Assembly: GCA_019242435.1 (NCBI GenBank)
Contig: JAFAVN010000324.1
Location: 1-6,353, forward strand
Direction of reading: 5' to 3'
DNA length: 6,353 bases
From: Verrucomicrobiota bacterium
Lineage (GTDB): Bacteria; Verrucomicrobiota; Verrucomicrobiia; Chthoniobacterales; JAFAMB01
The stretch's first letter is position 1. Each line of letters starts with the position of its first letter. Shown piece by piece: positions 1 through 5,059 of this stretch. Below the pieces are notes generated by a model, which had not been told where the DNA came from, ran no database searches, and was given only the letters and a program-made list of their open reading frames with translations. The position numbers were made by a program, and so were the translations under genes.

Positions 1-731
1 GGGAAATCGGTAATTGAAAGCCCCGCGTGCGAGTGACGCATCGATGCGCCTAGCACGAGTTGGAGAAAAACCATCGCGGTCACGGCCAGTGACCAAAGAC
101 GCAGGGACCGAAGACGGTGAGAATTAACAGGTGAGCGCTGAGAGCCGACAGGTGATTGGTGACTGGCGATCGGTGATGAGGAACCAAACGCAGGTGCGTC
201 GGCAGACGTCGATATGGCCCTTATTGCTGGGGCGGATTGAGAGGCTTGTTCGTTTCCAGTGCGCTCGAGATTGCGCCAGAACCGAGAGGTCGCCAGCGCG
301 ATCGTTGCCATCAGCGCAAAAAAACCTTGAGCAAGACATCCGTGAAAAAGCCCGAGCAGCGCATTATTTTCCGTAACCCGCAGCCCTCCTAAAACGCCCT
401 GGAGAATCACTGCGCCAACCGCGATCAGCCCGAGGGTTTTCACCCAGCGGCGGTCATCGATCCGGTAGAGAGCGATACACAGCATCACGGTTAAGAGCCC
501 CACTGCGCTGGCGATAAGCCGATGGGTATGCTCGAAGAATACTCCTCCGACCCACCGGGAAATCGGGAACAAGAACATGTTATAGCCGAAGCTATTCGGC
601 CAGTCTGGGACCGACATTCCGGCCTCGTGGCTGGTAACCAGACCGCCGCTGCAAATCAACACCAGAACACTGGCCGCGGCCAGAACCGCGCACCAGTGCA
701 GGACCCTTTTAGCGAATGTGTACTCGGACAT
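1..731 (-). CDS. ctaA: Haem A synthase, CtaA/COX15 family (C-terminus beyond left edge)
   Basis: The frame starts at the ATG in 729-731 and stays open to the left edge, giving 243 residues of a protein usually about 330-370 long. It oxidises haem O to haem A, the cofactor of CoxA, in the inner membrane. The first four-helix half is complete: helix 1 about 10-31, the family block S34-G38 then MSVPDWPNSFGYNMF (39-53), a haem-ligand motif E67-H68-T-H70-R71, helix 3 about 100-117, and H130 in FHG. The second half begins with helix 5 (about 213-227) and RHSHAGLSITDFP (231-243), the matching motif of the C-terminal half. Between them lies a long Ser/Pro-rich linker (about 158-207) containing three 7-residue repeats. 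The gene starts 6 bp after coxA without a clear ribosome binding site, so translation is probably coupled. The location next to coxA fits its role in maturing that enzyme. Confidence 0.92.
   Translation of the reverse strand, partial: MSEYTFAKRVLHWCAVLAAASVLVLICSGGLVTSHEAGMSVPDWPNSFGYNMFLFPISRWVGGVFFEHTHRLIASAVGLLTVMLCIALYRIDDRRWVKTLGLIAVGAVILQGVLGGLRVTENNALLGLFHGCLAQGFFALMATIALATSRFWRNLERTGNEQASQSAPAIRAISTSADAPAFGSSSPIASHQSPVGSQRSPVNSHRLRSLRLWSLAVTAMVFLQLVLGASMRHSHAGLSITDF
107..176 (-). repeat. Degenerate 7-bp tandem repeat inside ctaA encoding 7-residue repeats
   Basis: On the minus strand heptamers run from 176 leftward: TCACCGA, TCGCCAG, TCACCAA, TCACCTG, TCGGCTC, TCAGCGC, TCACCTG, TTAATTC, TCACCGT (114-120), then a weaker CTTCGGT. 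Nine units make 63 bp. Because three heptamers equal seven codons, the frame is kept and the translation is a 7-residue repeat: SPIASHQ (156-176), SPVGSQR (135-155), SPVNSHR (114-134). It lies in the linker between the two halves of haem A synthase, where extra length should be tolerated. Confidence 0.8.
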
Positions 732-737
732 GGCCGG

Positions 738-2507
738 CTAGTGTACTGCTAGCCGAGCTGTTTCTGGAGCCGGCTGATTTTGTGGCAGAAAATCCTGCTC
801 CATGCCCGGAACGCTATACTCATACGGCCCGTTGTACACAGTAGGAGTGACCTCGAAATTTCCATGTCCCGGCGGCGACGGCAGCGTCCATTCCAAAGTA
901 TTCGAGTTCCACGGATTTCTCGGCGCTTTCGGACCTTTGAAAATGCTGTAGATAAAATTTACGAAGAACGGAATGGTCGAGAGCCCCAGCCCGAACGCAC
1001 TCAAACTGACGAAGATCTGCAGCGGTTGCTGGCTCCTCAGATGATCGTACAACATCGGGTCAGCGATCCGGCGCATCATCCCATTCAGCCCGAGGTTGTG
1101 CATGGGAAAGAAGGTCAGGTTAAAGAACATGAACGCCAAAACAAAATGCACCTTGCCCCAGAACTCGTTCATCATCCGGCCAAACATCTTCGGATACCAG
1201 AAGTAGATCGCGCCAAATATTCCAAACAAGCTACCTCCGAACAAAACATAATGGATATGGGCAACGATAAAGTAGGTGTGATGAATGAAGAGGTCGACCG
1301 GCGTCGCAGCCATATAAATCCCGCTTAAACCGCCAATGACAAACATCGACACAAACGCCAGTGCAAAACACATTGCAGTCGTAAACCGGATGGATCCGCC
1401 CCAAACGGTACCCAGCCAGTTGAACGTTTTGATCGCAGAAGGCACGGCAATCAACATCGTCGAGAACGAGAACGTGGACGACAGTATCAGGTTCATGCCG
1501 CTCACGAACATGTGGTGGCCCCAGACCACGAAACCAAGGACACCGATCGCTACCATGGCCCAAACCATGGCCTTGTAGCCAAAAATCGGTTTACGGGAAT
1601 TGACCGAGATCATCTCCGAGACCAATCCCATCGCCGGAAGGATTAAAATATAAACTTCCGGGTGACCGAAGAACCAGAACAGATGCTGCCATAGCAACGG
1701 TTGCCCATAGCGATCAGCCTCAAAGAAGGAAGTACCGAAGTTGAGGTCAAAGAACAGCATGGCAGCTGCGGCCGAAAGCACTGGCACCGCCAGCAACAAT
1801 AGTATTGCCGTCACGAACAAGGCCCAAACTGGAAGCGGCATCCGGAACATTTTCATGCCCGGCGCACGCATGTTGATCGTGGTGGTGATGTAGTTAACGG
1901 CTCCGGCGATCGACGCTAAGCCGTTCACGAAGATGCCAACACACCAGAGGCTCTGGCCGGCCTGGGTGCCGTTATAGGCGGCATGCGACGAGAGAGGCGC
2001 ATAGGAAGTCCAACCGCCAGCAGGGAAACCGGCGGGCACGAAGAAGCTGAAAAGTAAAATAATCCCAGACGTGAAAAACAGCCAAAACGACAAGGCGTTA
2101 AAGAAGGGGAACGCCATATCCGGTGCGCCGATCTGGAGTGGGATTAGAAAATTTCCGAACACCCCAACCAGCAACGGCATCACCACCAGGAATACCATGA
2201 CGGTAGCGTGCATGGTCAGCAGCCCGTTATATCCTCCGGGTTGGATAGCGCCGGCATCAGTTACCAGCCATTTGGGCAACAAACTGCCAATTAGCGGAAT
2301 GGGAACTCCCGGGAAGGCCAGCTGATATCTTACACCCATCGCCAGCAACCCGCCCACGCACAGGAAGAACAGGCTTGCAAAGAGATACTGGATCGCAATG
2401 GTTTTATGATCTTCCGACCAGATGTATTTGTGGAAAAAGCTTAGTTCGTGGTGATGGGTTGGACCGCCATGCACCTCCGCGCCCGTGTGTACAATCGTTT
2501 GAGCCAT
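738..2507 (-). CDS. coxA: Cytochrome c oxidase subunit I, aa3-type (A-family)
   Basis: The catalytic and proton-pumping subunit, 589 residues, with about 12 membrane helices; it reduces oxygen to water. All redox ligands are present: low-spin haem a at H100 and H419, haem a3 at H417, CuB at H282, H331 and H332, with Y286 placed for the His-Tyr crosslink. GHPEV (281-285) carries the Glu (E284) that marks A1-type oxidases. D-channel residues D130, N119 and N137 and K-channel K360 are conserved. Unusual points are FFNA at 135-138, where RMNN-like sequence is common, and H409-H410 before TYF, where the second is normally an Asp that binds Mg/Mn. The N-terminus is His-rich (HTGAEVHGGPTHHHE). The start at 2505-2507 is chosen because DHKTIAIQYLF (33-43) follows at the usual distance; no Shine-Dalgarno sequence precedes it. 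ctaA starts 6 bp after the TAG stop, and no coxC follows within the window. Confidence 0.97.
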   Translation of the reverse strand: MAQTIVHTGAEVHGGPTHHHELSFFHKYIWSEDHKTIAIQYLFASLFFLCVGGLLAMGVRYQLAFPGVPIPLIGSLLPKWLVTDAGAIQPGGYNGLLTMHATVMVFLVVMPLLVGVFGNFLIPLQIGAPDMAFPFFNALSFWLFFTSGIILLFSFFVPAGFPAGGWTSYAPLSSHAAYNGTQAGQSLWCVGIFVNGLASIAGAVNYITTTINMRAPGMKMFRMPLPVWALFVTAILLLLAVPVLSAAAAMLFFDLNFGTSFFEADRYGQPLLWQHLFWFFGHPEVYILILPAMGLVSEMISVNSRKPIFGYKAMVWAMVAIGVLGFVVWGHHMFVSGMNLILSSTFSFSTMLIAVPSAIKTFNWLGTVWGGSIRFTTAMCFALAFVSMFVIGGLSGIYMAATPVDLFIHHTYFIVAHIHYVLFGGSLFGIFGAIYFWYPKMFGRMMNEFWGKVHFVLAFMFFNLTFFPMHNLGLNGMMRRIADPMLYDHLRSQQPLQIFVSLSAFGLGLSTIPFFVNFIYSIFKGPKAPRNPWNSNTLEWTLPSPPGHGNFEVTPTVYNGPYEYSVPGMEQDFLPQNQPAPETARLAVH

Positions 2508-2518
2508 GGATCACTAAT

Positions 2519-2560
2519 CAGGTTTTAAGTTCAAGGTTCCGGATTCCGAGTTCCGGGTTC
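2519..2560 (-). repeat. Degenerate 7-bp tandem repeat at the coxB end and coxB-coxA junction
   Basis: Read on the minus strand, successive heptamers are GAACCCG (2554-2560), GAACTCG (2547-2553), GAATCCG (2540-2546), GAACCTT (2533-2539) and GAACTTA (2526-2532), then a weaker AAACCTG (2519-2525). The first units encode the final residues of CoxB (EPGTRNPEP), and the stop TGA (2531-2533) spans the boundary of the fourth and fifth units. The rest of the array fills the short gap before coxA, where no ribosome binding site is seen. Confidence 0.8.
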
Positions 2561-3478
2561 ATATGCGTAGCGCAAGTGAGGGGCTCCTGATTGAGCCGCT
2601 TTATCTGTCGTAGCCTTTCCAGGAGCGGAATCGTTCGCTGCAGGCTTGGCGGAGGAGGCAGCTTTAGCCTTTTCATTGTACCACTTTTCAAAATCCGCCT
2701 CGGAAACCACTTCTATCTGCGCTTTCATATTGTAGTGGCCTGAACCGCAGAGCTGGCTGCAGGCTAACTGATAGCTCCCGATCTTGGTTGGGGTAAACCA
2801 AACCCAATCAATAATCCGGCCCGGCAAAATGTCCTGATAGAGGCGGAACTGAGGAACATAGAAAGCATGAATAACGTCTTTTGAAGTTAGCCGGACATGT
2901 ATTGGCCTGTTGACCGGGAGTTCGAGAATCGAGGATGTAAAATTATCCTTAACATCGGGGTCGTTCGGATCGTTCCCGAACATGTTGTCGTTGGACACAA
3001 GTCTCGCTTCGGACTTGCCCAATTTTTCGTCCGCGCCGGGATATTGGAAGGAAAAGCCGAACTGATAGGCGGCTACATTTATTTCCAGTGAGTTTGATGG
3101 CGGCGGGGAATGCAGAACGTCCGACCAGAGATGATTGCTGTATCCCCAAAGACCGATAAAAATCGCCGTGGGAATCGCGGTCCAGATGATTTCCAGACGG
3201 TTATTTCCGTGGCTATAGGTCGCGTGGATCCCTCTCCGAGCCCGGTACTTAATCAAAAAGAAGATATAGACGACCTGTGTCGCAACGAAGACAGCCCCGG
3301 TCAGGAATAGAATGAAATAGATCAGGTGATCGATAGCGACGCCACCAGCGCTCGCGTTTTCCGGCATCCACCAAAGGTTATTGGTGCGCGGAGCGATAGC
3401 CCAACAATTTGGGGCCGCCGCCAGCAGGCAAGCAAGCAAGGCTCCAACACGAGCAATTGGGGAGAACCACCGGTTCAT
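2531..3478 (-). CDS. coxB: Cytochrome c oxidase subunit II (CuA subunit)
   Basis: Subunit II of the aa3-type oxidase, 315 residues; it takes electrons from cytochrome c at the binuclear CuA centre in the periplasm and passes them to subunit I. Residues 1-27 look like a signal peptide (hydrophobic core 11-24, likely cut after CWA). Two membrane helices follow, about 48-77 and 95-115, with the conserved E96 of LEIIWT at the K-channel mouth. The cupredoxin domain has all CuA ligands: H204, C240, C244, H248 and M251; the backbone-ligand position is Q242 where most enzymes have Glu. The usual QWxW segment reads QFGF (139-142), so the electron-entry Trp is F140. There is no fused haem domain. The tail from about 270 is Ala/Lys/Ser-rich, and its last nine residues come from a 7-bp repeat that also supplies the stop. 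coxA begins 23 bp later. Confidence 0.95.
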   Translation of the reverse strand: MNRWFSPIARVGALLACLLAAAPNCWAIAPRTNNLWWMPENASAGGVAIDHLIYFILFLTGAVFVATQVVYIFFLIKYRARRGIHATYSHGNNRLEIIWTAIPTAIFIGLWGYSNHLWSDVLHSPPPSNSLEINVAAYQFGFSFQYPGADEKLGKSEARLVSNDNMFGNDPNDPDVKDNFTSSILELPVNRPIHVRLTSKDVIHAFYVPQFRLYQDILPGRIIDWVWFTPTKIGSYQLACSQLCGSGHYNMKAQIEVVSEADFEKWYNEKAKAASSAKPAANDSAPGKATTDKAAQSGAPHLRYAYEPGTRNPEP

Positions 3479-3485
3479 AATACTG

Positions 3486-3489
3486 TCCT
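3486..3489 (-). promoter_or_regulatory. Ribosome binding site for coxB
   Basis: AGGA on the minus strand lies 7 nt before the ATG at 3476-3478 and supports that start for coxB. By contrast coxA and ctaA, the next two genes, show no comparable site. Confidence 0.5.
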
Positions 3490-3494
3490 ACTTT

Positions 3495-3522
3495 ACGATA
3501 CGAAAAAATTGTTGCTTGTCAT
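3495..3522 (-). promoter_or_regulatory. Weak candidate sigma-70-type promoter before coxB
   Basis: On the minus strand ATGACA (3517-3522) and TATCGT (3495-3500) are separated by 16 nt, upstream of coxB. Matches to TTGACA/TATAAT are partial, and such matches are common by chance. The candidate rests mainly on position: it sits after the 220-bp spacer, where coxBA-ctaA might need its own promoter. Confidence 0.2.
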
Positions 3523-3698
3523 CAGCGGGCCGAAGGGCGCCAAGAGAATAGCCCGTCGTTTTGACCCCCATGGGCGCGAACCTGGGAGCGGCGATTTCGC
3601 CCCGGAGGGAAGGCAGGAAACAGCCCGAAGCTTTAGCCCCGGAGGCTGATCAAAAAATCGTCCGGCTCGGCATGGCGGAACATGCAAACTCGTCATTT

Positions 3699-4439
3699 TC
3701 ATTTCTGTTGAGCCGGCTGCGGCTGGTTAGCCGCCGGCGAAGCACCAGGCGCGGGCTTGTTTGAGGCTTGTTGTCCACCCCCTCCTAGCTTAGTCAGATC
3801 TTTCCCCGGCATCTTCATAATTTCGGCAAAGGTCCATTGGTCTTTTCTGTCCTTCAGCTCTTCGCGCATTTGTTTCACCGCTTCGGGTGGCACCGGCGGC
3901 GCGTTATTGCCCCAATCAGAACGAATATAGGTCAGAATAGCGGACAGTTGTGCATCCGTATATTGGCCTTCCCATGCTTGCATCGAATTATTAACGTTCT
4001 CCCCCTTAATAGTTACCGGTCCCTGTAATCCCTTGAGCACGATCGCGATGAGACGATTCGTGGCCTCACCCAGAACGATCTCCGAGCCGGCCAATGGCGG
4101 ATACTGTCCCGGAAGACCTTGGCCAGTAGCTTGGTGGCAGGTGATACAATTCGCGGAAAACAGGCTTTTCCCAATCACTTTCGGATCAGGAGCGGCCTGC
4201 GGTCCGGACGCTATCGGACCGAACTTGGGTAAGTAATCATATACTTCCGCTTGAAACCCGCCGCTGTACGAGAAGAGATAAGCCCCGGACCAGAATAACG
4301 CCACGAACACAACACCGACGAACCACTTGGGAATCGGTCCATCACCGGTTTCTGGCACGGTCGGATCAACCGAGGCCGAGCCCCCTACTCCGGGAGCCGG
4401 CTGGTCATCGAAAGGTTTTACGTGTTCGTCGTCGTTCAT
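3699..4439 (-). CDS. Membrane-anchored monohaem cytochrome c in the CcoP position
   Basis: A 246-residue cytochrome c. Residues 1-37 are polar and acidic, with no signal peptide; one membrane helix follows at about 39-57, so the haem domain should be periplasmic. The single haem site is C98-I-T-C101-H102 (NCITCHQATGQG), with PPLAGSE at 114-120 and likely axial Met at M153 (NNSMQAW), then a closing helix around 161-175. This is a class I cytochrome c domain like those of CcoP, but true CcoP has two haems and only one CxxCH is present. After a charged segment (about 185-215) the protein ends in a low-complexity Gly/Gln/Pro/Ala tail. It overlaps the CcoO-like gene by 4 bp and precedes coxB by 220 bp. 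The likely job is carrying electrons from the quinol-side complex to CuA of CoxB, standing in for the cytochrome domain fused to subunit II in caa3 oxidases; this is inference. Confidence 0.85.
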   Translation of the reverse strand: MNDDEHVKPFDDQPAPGVGGSASVDPTVPETGDGPIPKWFVGVVFVALFWSGAYLFSYSGGFQAEVYDYLPKFGPIASGPQAAPDPKVIGKSLFSANCITCHQATGQGLPGQYPPLAGSEIVLGEATNRLIAIVLKGLQGPVTIKGENVNNSMQAWEGQYTDAQLSAILTYIRSDWGNNAPPVPPEAVKQMREELKDRKDQWTFAEIMKMPGKDLTKLGGGGQQASNKPAPGASPAANQPQPAQQK

Positions 4440-5059
4440 TCTCTCGGCTCCGGCGCCTCGGGTAATGCGTAATCCCGCCTCAACGAAAGAAGGTAGGCTA
4501 CGAGGGCTTCGGCTTCGGGGGTCGGCACAATTTCATGCCCAGGCCGCACTGCAGCATTCCCCTCGAGTTTCAACGCATTCGACGACGGCTGACCCGCAAT
4601 CGGCTGGTCTCGGAACAAATAGCGGTACGGCGGCATCACCGTTTCCGGGTTAAACTGCCGGGCATCGTAAAGATATCGGTAGTACCATTGGGCATCCTTT
4701 TGCCGCACACCCATATTCGTGAGATCCGGCCCAAAACGTGAAACACCCAGGAAGACCTCGTCATCTAAAATGTAATCCCGAGTCACCGTGCGGCGTTTTC
4801 CCCACTCCCGATCGATATCACCACCCTCGCCCTTATCCCGAATGAATTGCGAGTGGCAGTATACACAGCCATTAGCCGCATATATTCGATAGCCTTGGCG
4901 GGCAGCACCGGGCACGCCCGGAGGAGCAACCTCCTTGGTATTCGGATCAGTATGCGGCTTTAGCTCCGCAAATGTTAAATAGGGATAGACCGCCAGTCCC
5001 AGCCAGGGAAGGCCGAATAAAACAAATACCCCTAGAACTATTCTGTTCAGTCGATTCAC
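4436..5059 (-). CDS. ccoO: CcoO-like membrane-anchored monohaem cytochrome c
   Basis: A 207-residue c-type cytochrome, related to the cbb3 oxidase subunit II CcoO, which passes electrons through one covalently bound haem c. An N-terminal membrane anchor spans about residues 7-27. The haem-binding motif is C65-V-Y-C68-H69 inside the CcoO signature NGCVYCHSQ, followed by IR, and a later RFGPDLTNMG block (108-117) is typical of the family. M142 in VMPPY is the likely sixth ligand, matching the NMPAY-type motif of CcoO. The GTG start has a good ribosome binding site and overlaps the CcoN-like stop; the end overlaps the next gene as ATGA. The haem machinery is intact, unlike in the CcoN-like neighbour. 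The gene symbol is by homology: the partner oxidase here is probably the downstream aa3 enzyme, so it may work as an electron donor rather than as a cbb3 subunit. Haem domain should face the periplasm. Confidence 0.88.
   Translation of the reverse strand: MNRLNRIVLGVFVLFGLPWLGLAVYPYLTFAELKPHTDPNTKEVAPPGVPGAARQGYRIYAANGCVYCHSQFIRDKGEGGDIDREWGKRRTVTRDYILDDEVFLGVSRFGPDLTNMGVRQKDAQWYYRYLYDARQFNPETVMPPYRYLFRDQPIAGQPSSNALKLEGNAAVRPGHEIVPTPEAEALVAYLLSLRRDYALPEAPEPRE
4448..4451 (-). promoter_or_regulatory. Ribosome binding site for the CcoP-position cytochrome c
   Basis: GGAG on the minus strand lies 8 nt before the ATG at 4437-4439. It supports this start, which also forms an ATGA overlap with the stop of the CcoO-like gene. 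Confidence 0.55.

Larger units (their letters stand above)
3479..3698. repeat. Repeat- and hairpin-rich spacer between the cytochrome c gene and coxB
   Basis: This 220-bp stretch has no convincing gene. On the minus strand it contains two diverged direct copies of about 47 bp, one running left from 3640 and one from 3569, 71 bp apart; both share a GGG...CGGGCT(G/A)TT...CC(C/T)...CGG pattern, with roughly two thirds of bases matching by eye. Two hairpins lie within it: 3625-3642, a 7-bp stem (two G-T pairs) with a TAAA loop, and 3590-3601, GGCG-AAAT-CGCC. It looks like a dispersed palindromic intergenic element. It could act as an mRNA processing or stability element separating the cytochrome genes from coxBA, but no clear terminator U-tract follows the hairpins. 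Confidence 0.55.

Noticed and set aside
107..176. CRISPR-like array
   Set aside because: The units are 7 bp with no spacers and lie in frame within ctaA; this is a simple degenerate tandem repeat.
780..1328. 182-codon plus-strand open frame opposite coxA
   Set aside because: It lies fully antisense to a well-supported coxA, its product is rich in Arg, Gln and His with no recognisable domain, and no ribosome binding site supports it.
2582..2597. Hairpin (GGCTC/GAGCC) near the coxB end as a terminator
   Set aside because: The stem is only 5 bp, lies inside the coxB coding region and has no following T-tract; coxA follows at once and is expected to be co-transcribed.
3402..3478. CoxB as a lipoprotein through C25
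   Set aside because: The residues before C25 (A-P-N) do not fit a lipobox; a signal peptidase I site after CWA is more likely.
3561..3764. Plus-strand short open frame over the spacer
   Set aside because: It crosses from the repeat-rich spacer into the cytochrome c gene in antisense and has no family resemblance.
3699..5059. A functional cbb3 oxidase operon
   Set aside because: The CcoN-like subunit lacks all metal ligands and the CcoP position has only one haem motif, so a normal cbb3 enzyme cannot be formed from these genes alone.
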